From: Methanothermobacter sp. CaT2 | GTDB taxonomy: Archaea > Methanobacteriota > Methanobacteria > Methanobacteriales > Methanothermobacteraceae | Direction: 5' to 3' | Assembly (NCBI RefSeq): GCF_000828575.1 | Contig: NZ_AP011952.1 | Coordinates: 1,508,501-1,572,500, forward strand | Length of the DNA: 64,000 bases | In this document: piece by piece, positions 37,906-46,247 of the stretch | Position numbering within the stretch: the stretch's first letter is position 1 | How the letters are laid out: each line of letters begins with the position of its first letter | Made by a program: the position numbers and the translations under genes | Notes under the pieces: model-generated | Seen by the model: the letters and a program-made list of their open reading frames with translations, nothing else | What the model was told of the DNA's origin: nothing | Database searches by the model: none

Positions 37906-38373
37906 GTGAAGATGCTGATGGTCATGGACCCTGCGAGGTGCAGTGGCTGCGATGACTGTATAAATGCGTGCAGGGAAACCCACGGAGTCGCCAGGGCAAG
38001 GAAGGGAGATAGGATGCCCCTATTCTGTCTGCAGTGCCATCCAGAGAAGGCTCCCTGCGCAAGGATATGTCCGGTGGGTGCCATAAGGGAGGTTGACGGG
38101 GCCCTTGTTGTTGATGAGGAGTCCTGCATACTCTGCAAGCTATGCATGGTGGCCTGCCCGGCTGGCATGATTGTGATGAACACTGAGAAGAAATCAGCAG
38201 AGAAATGCACACTCTGCATGGACGCAGACGTCATACTGCCAGCCTGTGTGGAGGCATGCAAGGAGAATGTTCTTAAACTGGTCTCCCTGGATGACCTTGC
38301 TGAGCTGAGGGATCGCGCTGACTTCAGTGAGGTCCTTGAGGAGGCAGTGAAGATATACGGGAAAAAGATCTAG
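37906..38373 (+). CDS. Four-cluster polyferredoxin of the CODH/ACS operon
   Basis: 155 residues with sixteen cysteines in four motifs: CSGCDDCINAC, CLQCHPEKAPCARIC, CILCKLCMVAC and CTLCMDADVILPACVEAC, so about four [4Fe-4S] clusters. This HycB/PorE-like layout suggests an electron carrier between CODH and the ferredoxin pool. GTG 37906 follows GGGGTGG; it is 11 bp after cdhE. It is similar in plan to PorE and PorF in this window. It overlaps the end of the convergent HEAT gene by four bases. Confidence 0.88.
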   Translation: MKMLMVMDPARCSGCDDCINACRETHGVARARKGDRMPLFCLQCHPEKAPCARICPVGAIREVDGALVVDEESCILCKLCMVACPAGMIVMNTEKKSAEKCTLCMDADVILPACVEACKENVLKLVSLDDLAELRDRADFSEVLEEAVKIYGKKI

Positions 38374-39719
38374 CCATCCCCTCTCTCCCCGTAGCCTTGG
38401 ATTTCAACGTGAAGGGTGTTTATGAACACCCTTATATATTTATATGATTCCTTCAGGTCCTCAATGGGGCCCCTGAAGTAGATGTAGTATATGTATCCTC
38501 CCTTTTTGAAGATGAAGGTCACTATCCTTTCATTTTTTGTATCTGCAGTTATCATGTATCCATGTTCACTGTCAACTGTTATATTGCTCCTTGCTATGTT
38601 AAGGAGGCCCCTCATATTCAAAACTTCAAGGATGATCTCTGAAAATTCATCGGCAGTTAAACCCTCAGCCCTCCGCCTTTTTATGGCTATTTTGAGATTG
38701 TCACTCCAGGCATCAATGAGCCTCTCACCGTCGCGGGTCTCAAAGATGTTCCAGAACCTGGGGTACCTGAAGCTGATTTCACCGTCATGGAATTCCTCTA
38801 GATCAGGTTCAACGTCGATGATGTCAATGGCTTCACGTGCCTTCCTCCTCACAAAGAGGTAGGGATCCTTGAGGGCCATGTGGAGATCCTCAAGGGCTGC
38901 AGGGTCACCTATGCGTCCGAGGGCCTCGGCAACCTTGCCACGGACATAACGATTTTCATCCCTTCTGCGACCCGCGGGCATCCCTTTAAGCCTGGGCACA
39001 GCCCTTCGGGATCCTATCTCACCCAGGGCCTCAACAACCATGGCACGTGTCTGCCATTGCGGGTCTGAAAGTTTCTCAAGGAGGGGGTCCACAGCATATT
39101 CACCCATATTAACGACGGCCAGCAGTATATGGCGTCTGACCTCTGTATCGGGGTCATTGAGGTTATCCAGAAGGACTTCAAGGCACCTTTTATCCCCGAA
39201 TCTTCTTATGACCTTCGCAGCGGTTTTACGGACCATCCATGAACTGTCGCCCAGGGCCCGGGATGCATATCTGAGGCCCAGTTCAGGGTCCAGTCCTGCA
39301 ATGGACTCAATGGAGTTCCTCCTTATATCCTCTGATGGATGGTCCACAAATTTTTCAATGGCCCTCAGGGAGTCCTCTGATGGGAACTCTGAGAGTGACC
39401 GCATTGCACCTATTTTAACTTCATCATCAGGATCCTCAAGGGCCCTGAGGAGGGGTTTAACCGCCGAGGGGTTTCCTATTTTTCCGAGAGCCCTTGCTGC
39501 GGCCGCCCTCACACCTGCAAGTATGGGGTAGTCCTTCTGCCATTCCTCATATCTGAGGGCGTCCATGAGGGCATCAGCAGATCTCTCATCTGCTATCCTC
39601 TCAAGGGCAACTGCGGCCTCCCTTCTAACGGTAAAATCATGGCTTTTGAGGGCATCTATGAGGCCGGAAACATCATTGGACATCAGAAGAGCATTGATCT
39701 TATCGGTGAATGCAATCAC
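38370..39719 (-). CDS. HEAT-repeat protein
   Basis: 449 residues. Residues about 10-295 form eight to nine HEAT/PBS-lyase-like repeats of ~31 residues (for example RREAAVALERIADERSADAL and RAAAARALGKIGNPSAVKPL), a right-handed helical scaffold for protein binding. The last 150 residues are a separate mixed domain starting near FHDGEISFRYPRFWNIFE. Start is GTG with GGGGGAT upstream. It converges on the CODH operon and shares four bases with its last gene. Partner and function unknown. Confidence 0.82.
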   Translation of the reverse strand: MIAFTDKINALLMSNDVSGLIDALKSHDFTVRREAAVALERIADERSADALMDALRYEEWQKDYPILAGVRAAAARALGKIGNPSAVKPLLRALEDPDDEVKIGAMRSLSEFPSEDSLRAIEKFVDHPSEDIRRNSIESIAGLDPELGLRYASRALGDSSWMVRKTAAKVIRRFGDKRCLEVLLDNLNDPDTEVRRHILLAVVNMGEYAVDPLLEKLSDPQWQTRAMVVEALGEIGSRRAVPRLKGMPAGRRRDENRYVRGKVAEALGRIGDPAALEDLHMALKDPYLFVRRKAREAIDIIDVEPDLEEFHDGEISFRYPRFWNIFETRDGERLIDAWSDNLKIAIKRRRAEGLTADEFSEIILEVLNMRGLLNIARSNITVDSEHGYMITADTKNERIVTFIFKKGGYIYYIYFRGPIEDLKESYKYIRVFINTLHVEIQGYGERGDG

Positions 39720-39778
39720 AATCCCCCCTAAATCTCTAATTTATAATTTACTCTGGAAAAAATAAGTTTTGTGGTTTT

Positions 39779-40024
39779 TCAGGGATCAGCGATTTCAGAG
39801 GCAAGCTTCATGGCTTTATCTTCTCCGTATATAATCTTCATATTCCAGAGGAATGTGAGGAATGATTTAAGGGGGGTGGGGTCCTTTCCAATCCCTCTTT
39901 TCTCGATGTAGCCAACTGTTTTCTCTAGGGATGTTTTATCCCCCGCCACACTGTAAATCAGTGCAGTGTTGGCATAATCTGCCAGACAGTATACACTTTC
40001 GTCTCCAGCAGAGAGGAGTTTGAT
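39779..40024 (-). pseudogene. Coding remnant without start, between HEAT gene and geranylgeranyl reductase
   Basis: 81 sense codons then TGA, closed upstream by an in-frame TGA at 40025-40027. The translation looks protein-like (for example DESVYCLADYANTALIYSVA and LKSFLTFLWNMKIIYGEDKA). No ATG, GTG or TTG start lies before residue 26, so it looks like the C-terminal part of a lost gene. I do not recognise the family. It occupies most of the 329-bp gap 39720-40048, which otherwise holds only the promoter side of the HEAT gene. Confidence 0.5.
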
Positions 40025-40048
40025 TCAGCATATAAATTCCTGATAAGT

Positions 40049-41206
40049 TTAAAGAATATCTCTGAGTATTCTTAACATTGAAGGATAGTCCTTTAAAATC
40101 CTCAGAAGGGATATCTTTGAAATTGAACTTAAATCTTTTCCCTCAAGGGATTTCAGCAGGGCATCGAGTTCCTTATCACCGAGCCCATCAAGGATTTTCC
40201 TGAATTTGAGTGACCTTTCAAGGTTCTTACCAATCTTTTTGCGCCATCTCATCTCATACCTTGAGAGGAATCTGCCGTCAACCCTTCCAGATTCAATGGC
40301 CTCGGCGGCAACCTCACCGGCGATTTTTGCGCATTCAGCTGCAAGGTGTATCCCACCACCGGTGAGGGGGTCAACCTGTCCGGCGGCATCCCCCACAACC
40401 AGGAGACCATCTGTGAAGGTCCTCTCAATGGGTCCGCAAACAGGTACAGCTCCTGCATTGAATTCTATCCTCTTAAATCCTCTCTCCTCCATGAACCTGT
40501 TGAGATAGCTGAGGGGACCCCTCTCTGAGCAGCTTTTTCTCCGTATTCCAAGGCCCACATTTGCCCTTCCTTCACCCTTGGGGAACACCCAGAGATAACC
40601 TGATGGTGCAAAACGGCTCCCGAAGTAGAATTCCATGGTTTCAGGGTCCACGTCCATACCTGCAACCTCGTACTGGACACAGGAACAGAGGTCAGCTGGC
40701 CTGAAACCTGTTTCAAGACCGGCCTTCCTGGCGATGCTGGACTGCACACCGTCTGCGGCAATCACCATTCCACATTCAACCTCCTGGACTCCATCGGGCC
40801 CCCTGAACACCACACCACTGACTGATCCCTCCCTGAATATTAGGTCCCCTGCGATGGACATTGTGAGTACATCGGCGCCGGCTTCAGCGGCCCTCAGTGC
40901 AAGGTACTTGTCGAAGGACTTTCTTTCGAGGATATATCCCCTCACAACAGGATTTTCTGTCACAATCCTGGCACCGAGGGGTCCGTTCACCGCGGCTGCC
41001 CGGATCCTTGTGCATGTGAACTCAGGAAGCGGTTTTAAACCTGTCGATTTGAAGAAACTGTCACTCACTCCGCCTGCACACTGCACAGGGGTCCCGATTT
41101 CAGGGTTACGCTCCAGTAACAGAACACTGAGGCCCAGCCTTGCAGCGTGATAGGCCGCTGTTGAACCGGCTACCCGTCCACCAATAACCACCACATCATA
41201 TTTCAT
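40049..41206 (-). CDS. Digeranylgeranylglycerophospholipid reductase (GGR family)
   Basis: 385 residues, an FAD-dependent reductase that saturates the geranylgeranyl chains of archaeal lipids. The FAD-binding N-terminus is VVVIGGRVAGSTAAYHAARL; CAGG near residue 43 matches the GGR Cys; the substrate-cavity motif PSGYLWVFP lies near residue 210; and VVGDAAGQVDPLTGGGI near residue 285 is the second FAD motif. It overlaps by 11 bp the small ferredoxin gene upstream, a likely electron donor. Confidence 0.93.
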   Translation of the reverse strand: MKYDVVVIGGRVAGSTAAYHAARLGLSVLLLERNPEIGTPVQCAGGVSDSFFKSTGLKPLPEFTCTRIRAAAVNGPLGARIVTENPVVRGYILERKSFDKYLALRAAEAGADVLTMSIAGDLIFREGSVSGVVFRGPDGVQEVECGMVIAADGVQSSIARKAGLETGFRPADLCSCVQYEVAGMDVDPETMEFYFGSRFAPSGYLWVFPKGEGRANVGLGIRRKSCSERGPLSYLNRFMEERGFKRIEFNAGAVPVCGPIERTFTDGLLVVGDAAGQVDPLTGGGIHLAAECAKIAGEVAAEAIESGRVDGRFLSRYEMRWRKKIGKNLERSLKFRKILDGLGDKELDALLKSLEGKDLSSISKISLLRILKDYPSMLRILRDIL

Positions 41207-41366
41207 GATAGCACCTTATTGCATCCACTGGACAGACCGCAGCACAGTCACCACATTCACTGCAGCCTTCACCCACCATCAGTTCATATTCGAGTTCAAG
41301 CACATTAAATGGACAGACACTAACACAGGCACCGCACCGCATACAGATTGATCCATCATGCTTCAA
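41196..41366 (-). CDS. Small 2[4Fe-4S] ferredoxin
   Basis: About 56 residues with CMRCGACVSVCP and CSECGDCAAVCP, the two-cluster bacterial-type ferredoxin fold. I place the start at TTG 41366, with GGTGG just upstream; the open frame extends to a GTG at 41420, which would add 18 residues unlike a ferredoxin. Its overlap with the GGR gene suggests it donates electrons for lipid saturation, which is inference. Confidence 0.85.
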   Translation of the reverse strand: MKHDGSICMRCGACVSVCPFNVLELEYELMVGEGCSECGDCAAVCPVDAIRCYHEI

Positions 41367-41427
41367 TTGACCACCACTATGGATATGGTCATCAGATTGA
41401 ATTAAGTTTACCAGCCACACATGACCG

Positions 41428-41442
41428 TTAAATTAATATACC
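41428..41442 (+). promoter_or_regulatory. TATA box of the tRNA pair
   Basis: TTAAATTAATATACC lies about 30 bp before the mature 5' end of tRNA-Leu, the usual distance for archaeal tRNA promoters. Confidence 0.55.
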
Positions 41443-41467
41443 ACTTTCTACTACTAATCAATTACCA

Positions 41468-41553
<86 letters not shown>

Positions 41554-41586
41554 AAGAATTTTAACGGTTCTGATCATGTTATGATT

Positions 41587-41659
41587 GCCTTAGTGGCTCA
41601 GGTGGTAGAGCGATGCCTTGGTAAGGCATAGGTCGGGGGTTCGAATCCCCCCTAAGGCT
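41587..41659 (+). tRNA. tRNA-Thr(GGU)
   Basis: A 73-nt class I tRNA. Acceptor GCCTTAG pairs with CTAAGGC, the anticodon loop TTGGTAA gives anticodon GGU, the D arm has GGCTCAGGTGGTAGAGC, and the T loop is TTCGAAT. Discriminator U73 is usual for archaeal tRNA-Thr. CCA is not encoded. Confidence 0.96.
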
Positions 41660-41684
41660 TTTCTACTGATTTTAAGGTGTTCTA

Positions 41685-42473
41685 ATGGAGAAAAAAATTG
41701 CCCAGATTTCAGATGTGCACTTCGGTGAGAAGAACTTCTCAGATCAGCTCAGGAAAAATCTTCTACACCAGCTTGAAAATGAGAACCCTGACCTCATAAT
41801 AGTCTCAGGTGACCTCACAACAGAGGGATACTCACACGAGTATGAACTTGCAGCAGCATTTGTGGATGAACTTAGGACCATCACATCCACCTACACAATC
41901 CCCGGCAACCATGATGCAAGGAATGTGGGTCTTATCCACTTTGAGAAGTTAATAGGAAGGAGGAAGTTTGTCCACCACGACTCTGAATTCGCGGTTATAG
42001 GCCTTGACTCCTCTGAGCCAGATATAAACGACGGTCAGATAGGAATGGATCAACTTGACTGGCTCAGTAAGGAACTTGAACGTGTTCCTGATCACCTGTG
42101 CAAGATAGTCACATTTCACCACCACCTGCTACCCATACCCAACACAGGGCGTGAGAGGAACATCCTCCTGGACTCAGGTGACCTTCTTAAACTCCTGAAG
42201 GAATACGGTGTGGATTTTGTGCTCAACGGACACAAGCATGTGCCTAATGTGTGGATGATTGAGGGAATGGTTACACTTAACTCTGGCACAGCCACAACAA
42301 GGAAACTGAGGGGTGAGACATTCCCTTCACACAACCAGCTAAGAATAAACGATGACAGGATTTCAGTTGACCTCATAAACACTGAGAACGGCTCAGTGAG
42401 GGAAATAGCCAGTTACTCTGTCCGGGTTGAGGATGAGGAATACAGGATATGCTCCTATATGCACTCCATATGA
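41685..42473 (+). CDS. Calcineurin-like metallophosphoesterase
   Basis: 262 residues with the full dinuclear metal signature: SDVHFG near residue 9, VSGDLT near 40, PGNHDAR near 73, FHHH near 145 and NGHKHVP near 185. It hydrolyses phosphoester bonds in the cytosol; the closest-looking bacterial relatives act on cyclic nucleotides, but the substrate here cannot be read. It starts 25 bp after tRNA-Thr and precedes the phosphate-related genes. Confidence 0.88.
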   Translation: MEKKIAQISDVHFGEKNFSDQLRKNLLHQLENENPDLIIVSGDLTTEGYSHEYELAAAFVDELRTITSTYTIPGNHDARNVGLIHFEKLIGRRKFVHHDSEFAVIGLDSSEPDINDGQIGMDQLDWLSKELERVPDHLCKIVTFHHHLLPIPNTGRERNILLDSGDLLKLLKEYGVDFVLNGHKHVPNVWMIEGMVTLNSGTATTRKLRGETFPSHNQLRINDDRISVDLINTENGSVREIASYSVRVEDEEYRICSYMHSI

Positions 42474-42531
42474 ATACCCGGGGGTTCATCATCAATAAAT
42501 TCATTTTTGATGCAAAGCTTGATATACCAGC

Positions 42532-42558
42532 AGAACATAACTGTTCTCTAATAGAGAA
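42532..42558. promoter_or_regulatory. Overlapping palindromes before the membrane protein/HTH-PhoU operon
   Basis: AGAACA-TAAC-TGTTCT (42532-42547) overlaps TTCTCT-AAT-AGAGAA (42544-42558). Both are perfect and lie immediately before the A+T-rich TATA-like AAAATAAATATG. This is a good place for a regulator of the following genes; the HTH-PhoU protein encoded there is one candidate. Confidence 0.45.
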
Positions 42559-42622
42559 AATAAATATGCATAATATGATCTAAAATGCAGATGTCAGAAG
42601 AAATGGCTGAGGGGTGGTTGCA

Positions 42623-43228
42623 TTGACCAAGGCCTTTGATATACTCATGGCGGGTGTGATCTCAGGGATAGTTGCATTCACAACCTCAAAGCTGGGAGTT
42701 GGCGGAACCGTCATGGGTGCCGTTCTGGGTTCAATGCTGTATCAGCTGCTTTCCCACTACTTCAGGGAGCCCCTCAAGAATGTTAAAACAGAGAGGGTTG
42801 AGAGCAGGGCGGTCTTTGCGATACCACTCATCATTATCGTCATAATCGAGTTCATCTACCTTCTTGGAAATTTCCAGTGGAGGCCACAGCAGATATTCTA
42901 CTTACTTGAGGAGGCCACATCCTGGAACCTCTTCAGGTCAATAGGTGTGGGTCTCATGGTGATGGGTATATACCCCCTGTTGCAGCCAGAGACCATAAAG
43001 AAATCCTATGGTTATGTGCTCCTCCTAATGGGCTTCATCGTCCTGCTAAGGGGCCTTGTGGATGTGAACTCGCCCCTGGTAACTGTTTACAGGGCTATTT
43101 TCTATGAATTCGACGTTCTGATAACCGTTACGGTTATTCTTAGCCTTATCTACATGATCATATCCATATTCAGGGAATCCGTTGTTATAGTAATTGAAGA
43201 TGAGGTGTCTGAGGAGAATGAAAAATAA
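42623..43228 (+). CDS. Membrane protein of unknown function upstream of HTH-PhoU
   Basis: About 201 residues with five or six hydrophobic segments (for example AVFAIPLIIIVIIEFIYLLG and YVLLLMGFIVLLRGLV) and a short acidic C-terminus ending EEVSEENEK. Start is probably TTG 42623 with GAGGGGTGG upstream; GTG 42614 lies inside that site. It overlaps the HTH-PhoU gene by 11 bp, so the two are probably expressed together. I do not recognise the family. Confidence 0.7.
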   Translation: MTKAFDILMAGVISGIVAFTTSKLGVGGTVMGAVLGSMLYQLLSHYFREPLKNVKTERVESRAVFAIPLIIIVIIEFIYLLGNFQWRPQQIFYLLEEATSWNLFRSIGVGLMVMGIYPLLQPETIKKSYGYVLLLMGFIVLLRGLVDVNSPLVTVYRAIFYEFDVLITVTVILSLIYMIISIFRESVVIVIEDEVSEENEK

Positions 43229-44129
43229 GACAAAGAATGCTACTCTAAAATCGATCATAGATGTCATCCTCTATGAGAACCCGTCCACACAGGATGAAAT
43301 CGCTGAACGCCTTGGCATAACAAGGAGGTACGTCACCAAGCTTCTGCAGCCCCTCATCAGGGAGGGCGTTGTTAGGAGGGCCTACATTGTGGATATAAAG
43401 AAATTTGATGAATTCCCTGAGCTCTTCGGTGAGGAGGTAACCTCGAGGGAATACGCTGGAAGCTTCTTCATAAAGGAGATACTCAGGGACATGGCACAGC
43501 ATGTGTGCAAACAGCTCAACAAATCCTTCAGGTCCCTGGAGGAGTACGATGAGGACCTTGCAAATGAGGCCCTCAAGATGGACTACATAACAAACACAAT
43601 GCATGAGAAGGTGCGCTCCTCTGTTGATACTGCAATAGCAATGAATCCCTACTCTGAGTTCAGCAAGACAATGGCCTTTACAGAGATAGCCTATGACCTT
43701 GAAAGGATAGGTGACCATTCAGCGATAATAGCAAACTTTGCCATAAAGGAATCCTATGAGGTTGACCCTGCAATGATGGAGTACCTCAGGGATATGTTCT
43801 CCATCGCCGTTGAGATGGTGAAAACTGCGATGGACGCCTTTCTTAATGAGAAACTGGAACTGAAGGCAACTCTCATGTCCCTCGAGGATGATATTCACAG
43901 GATCCAGAAGAATGCCCTTAACTGTGTCGCCACCCAGATGGCTGAAACACCCTTTGAGGATAAGGAGAGGTCAACCTATTACATATCACTCTCCAGGGTT
44001 GTTAAGACCCTTGAGAGAATAGCAGATATATCCATTGAGATATTCGACACTGCAGGTGAATACTACAGGAACATCCCGAGGACAACCACACCTGAACGCT
44101 TCAGGCGGAGGGAGAGAGAGGAGTCCTGA
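43218..44129 (+). CDS. PhoU-domain protein with N-terminal winged-helix DNA-binding domain
   Basis: About 303 residues. Residues 10-60 form a helix-turn-helix (TQDEIAERLGITRRYVTKLL), followed by two PhoU helical bundles with E/D-rich metal-binding motifs (AYDLERIGDHS; KTLERIADIS). This could act as a phosphate-responsive transcription regulator, with the PhoU half sensing the Pst system and the HTH half binding DNA; that is inference. ATG 43218 follows GAGG at short spacing; ATG 43200 is an alternative. It precedes the pst region. Confidence 0.88.
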   Translation: MKNKTKNATLKSIIDVILYENPSTQDEIAERLGITRRYVTKLLQPLIREGVVRRAYIVDIKKFDEFPELFGEEVTSREYAGSFFIKEILRDMAQHVCKQLNKSFRSLEEYDEDLANEALKMDYITNTMHEKVRSSVDTAIAMNPYSEFSKTMAFTEIAYDLERIGDHSAIIANFAIKESYEVDPAMMEYLRDMFSIAVEMVKTAMDAFLNEKLELKATLMSLEDDIHRIQKNALNCVATQMAETPFEDKERSTYYISLSRVVKTLERIADISIEIFDTAGEYYRNIPRTTTPERFRRREREES

Positions 44130-44136
44130 TTAAGTT

Positions 44137-44415
44137 TCACCTGTTCCTCTTTTCTCTTTCCATGTACTCTTTTATCTTTTTCTCCTCCCATTCCTTACCC
44201 AGGAACCTATCACCTATAAAAACTCCGAAGGCATGCCATATTATTCCTATTCCCCAGAATACCGTTATCCAGTAGAACCACCATGTCCCGGGAGTTGAGA
44301 GGAGGTTTATGAGGAAGAGTGTAAGGTTAACTATTGTAAAAACTGATATGTGGATGTAAAATCCCTTGAGATCCTCTACTCTCTTCCTGGCTCTTTTGTA
44401 TTCGTCGTCTTCCAT
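44137..44415 (-). CDS. 2TM-domain membrane protein
   Basis: 92 residues: a basic helix (YKRARKRVEDLKGFYIHISV), two transmembrane segments joined by a short PGTWWF loop, and a charged tail (KEWEEKKIKEYMEREKRNR). This matches the 2TM domain, often fused to histidine kinases but here alone. It overlaps the citrate-synthase-like gene by 40 bp on the same strand. Function unknown. Confidence 0.75.
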   Translation of the reverse strand: MEDDEYKRARKRVEDLKGFYIHISVFTIVNLTLFLINLLSTPGTWWFYWITVFWGIGIIWHAFGVFIGDRFLGKEWEEKKIKEYMEREKRNR

Positions 44416-45251
44416 ATTTCTGACCCATTAAGTGTTCTGTAATCTGCTTCTAATATTCTTTTCTCCTCGCCGTCGTACTGTATTTCTTCGATTTCGAAGA
44501 ATTTTCTGAAGGCTGGTTCCCTGACCTTTTCCTCGTAGACGTGGGATATGAGTCCTGGGAGGCGTCCTATCATGAATACTCCTGCTCCGGTCCTCCAGTC
44601 GAATCCCATGTCTGATAGTATGCCGGCGTTGGCCCCGTCAACGTTCATCCGGACTCCCTTGCGTTCCAGGAGTATCTCCTGGACCTCCAGTGCAAGGCTG
44701 GTGTGGGGTCCCACGCAGCCGTAATCCTCTGCAAGTTCCAGTAACCTGACGGCCCGGGGGTCGGCGTTGTGGTAGCGGTGCCCGAAGCCGGGGATCCTCC
44801 TGTTGGCCTGGAGGTGATCATCCACCAGCCTCAGGGCAGCATCAGGGATCTCATCCTCAGACTCGCAGGATGATACGGTCTCCTGGAAGAGCTTCATGGA
44901 ACGCTCAATGGCACCCGCATGATTCTTACCAAAGGCAAGAAGACCCCCGGCAATACAGGCATGAACCGGAGAACCCGCCGAGGCAATCATACGGGCAGCC
45001 TGAGTACTCGGCGGAGTAACACCATGATCACAGAAGGACACCAGGACAGCCTCAAGCATACGCGCAACATTCTGAGGGGGAAGCTCACCCCTGATCAGAA
45101 GATAAACCATCTCAGAAAAGGAAACACCACCAATAAGATCCTCCTGAGAATAACCCCTCGTAACAATACGGTTAGGCTCAACACGCGTAATGGAAGTCCT
45201 CCACCTGGGATTTTTAACCCGCAGTATATCATTTATTATCCCTTCATTCAT
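44376..45251 (-). CDS. Citrate synthase-family protein (citrate synthase or citryl-CoA lyase-like)
   Basis: About 291 residues, shorter than typical citrate synthase. Catalytic His regions are present: FGKNHAGAIE near residue 110 and IPGFGHRYHNADPRAVRL near residue 158; VDGANAGILSDMGF gives a possible catalytic Asp region. The short length and NADPRA variant resemble the citryl-CoA lyase branch, so a citrate-forming role is not certain in a methanogen that makes 2-oxoglutarate reductively. ATG 45251 follows GGAGTGAT. It diverges from the pst operon. Confidence 0.75.
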   Translation of the reverse strand: MNEGIINDILRVKNPRWRTSITRVEPNRIVTRGYSQEDLIGGVSFSEMVYLLIRGELPPQNVARMLEAVLVSFCDHGVTPPSTQAARMIASAGSPVHACIAGGLLAFGKNHAGAIERSMKLFQETVSSCESEDEIPDAALRLVDDHLQANRRIPGFGHRYHNADPRAVRLLELAEDYGCVGPHTSLALEVQEILLERKGVRMNVDGANAGILSDMGFDWRTGAGVFMIGRLPGLISHVYEEKVREPAFRKFFEIEEIQYDGEEKRILEADYRTLNGSEIWKTTNTKEPGRE

Positions 45252-45308
45252 CATATCACTCCATCTGATCTTCATGTATTTAAATTTTAATGCATTTAGT
45301 GCATCTTT

Positions 45309-45325
45309 ATTCACTTGTTGTGAAT
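45309..45325. promoter_or_regulatory. TTCAC palindrome in the pst/citrate synthase divergent promoter
   Basis: ATTCAC-TTGTT-GTGAAT is a perfect inverted repeat. Its TTCAC half-site (45310) is exactly 42 bp before another at 45352, about four helical turns. Confidence 0.5.
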
Positions 45326-45351
45326 TAAATTCCTATGCACACAGGGTTTAG

Positions 45352-45385
45352 TTCACAAAATAGGTAATTAAGTACACAAAAATAG
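45352..45385 (+). promoter_or_regulatory. Phased direct repeats upstream of pstS1
   Basis: TTCACAAAATAG (45352) and TACACAAAAATAG (45373) are direct repeats 21 bp apart, two helical turns, just before the TATA box. They are candidate sites for a phosphate-responsive regulator. Confidence 0.5.
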
Positions 45386-45390
45386 TAAAT

Positions 45391-45398
45391 TTTAAATA
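45391..45398 (+). promoter_or_regulatory. TATA box of the pst operon
   Basis: TTTAAATA lies about 40 bp before ATG 45432, with GAGGTGAT as ribosome-binding site, giving a very short leader. Confidence 0.5.
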
Positions 45399-45431
45399 GT
45401 TCTAGGATAAGGTAAAGGTTGAGGTGATAAA

Positions 45432-46247
45432 ATGGACACCAAACTGATCATAGGAATAGTCGTGGCAATTGTAATTATTGCAGGCGCAGTCCTGGCACTT
45501 GGAGGTGGCGGACAGCAGGAGAAGATAGACATTGTTGGTTCAACATCTGTCCAGCCAGTTGCAGAGAAACTTGCAGCTGAGTACATGAAGAAGCACCTCA
45601 ATGTTAAGATAAACGTCCAGGGCGGCGGATCCAGTGTCGGTATCAAGAGTGCCGCTGACGGCACAGCAGACATCGGAACAAGTTCAAAGGAACTCAAGCC
45701 CGATGAGAAGAAGGGCCTCACAGAATACCTTATAGGTAAGGATGGAATAGCCATAATCGTAAACAGCAAGAACACAGTCTCAGACCTAACAAAGGACCAG
45801 GTGAAGGATATCTTCAGCGGTAAGATAACCAACTGGAAGGAGGTCGGAGGCCCCGATGCAAAGATAACAGTGGTAACACGTGAAGACGGCTCAGGAACCA
45901 GGAAGGCCTTCGAGGAAATAGTGATGGGTAAAGAGACCAAGATAAAGAAGGATGCCATAGTTGAAAGTTCAACAGAGGCAGTTAAACAGGCAGTTAAACA
46001 GGATCCAAACGCCATAGGATTCATATCACTCGCCAATCTCGATGAAACAGTCAAGGCACTTAAAATAGATGGTGTCGCACCATCAGAGCAGACAGTCGCA
46101 GATGGATCCTACAAGATACAGAGACCATTCCTGTTCCTGGTAAAGGGCAGCGCAAAGGGTGCAGTTAAGGACTTCATAGACTGGGTCCTCAGCCCGGAGG
46201 GACAGGCAATAATCAAATCAGAAAAGGTTGTACCGGCAAAGGCCTAG
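45432..46247 (+). CDS. pstS: Phosphate-binding protein PstS (first copy)
   Basis: 271 residues. An N-terminal hydrophobic anchor ([20 protein letters not shown]) lets it sit on the outer face of the membrane; there is no lipobox Cys. The PBP fold has phosphate-binding segments [35 protein letters not shown] and [11 protein letters not shown]. It captures phosphate for PstCAB. It has its own promoter and is followed by a hairpin with a T-run before a second pstS, so it may be made in excess. Confidence 0.94.
   Translation: MDTKLIIGIVVAIVIIAGAVLALGGGGQQEKIDIVGSTSVQPVAEKLAAEYMKKHLNVKINVQGGGSSVGIKSAADGTADIGTSSKELKPDEKKGLTEYLIGKDGIAIIVNSKNTVSDLTKDQVKDIFSGKITNWKEVGGPDAKITVVTREDGSGTRKAFEEIVMGKETKIKKDAIVESSTEAVKQAVKQDPNAIGFISLANLDETVKALKIDGVAPSEQTVADGSYKIQRPFLFLVKGSAKGAVKDFIDWVLSPEGQAIIKSEKVVPAKA

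Noticed and set aside
44919..45290. 123-codon plus-strand frame opposite the citrate-synthase-like gene
   Set aside because: It is the antisense shadow of a gene with clear catalytic motifs.
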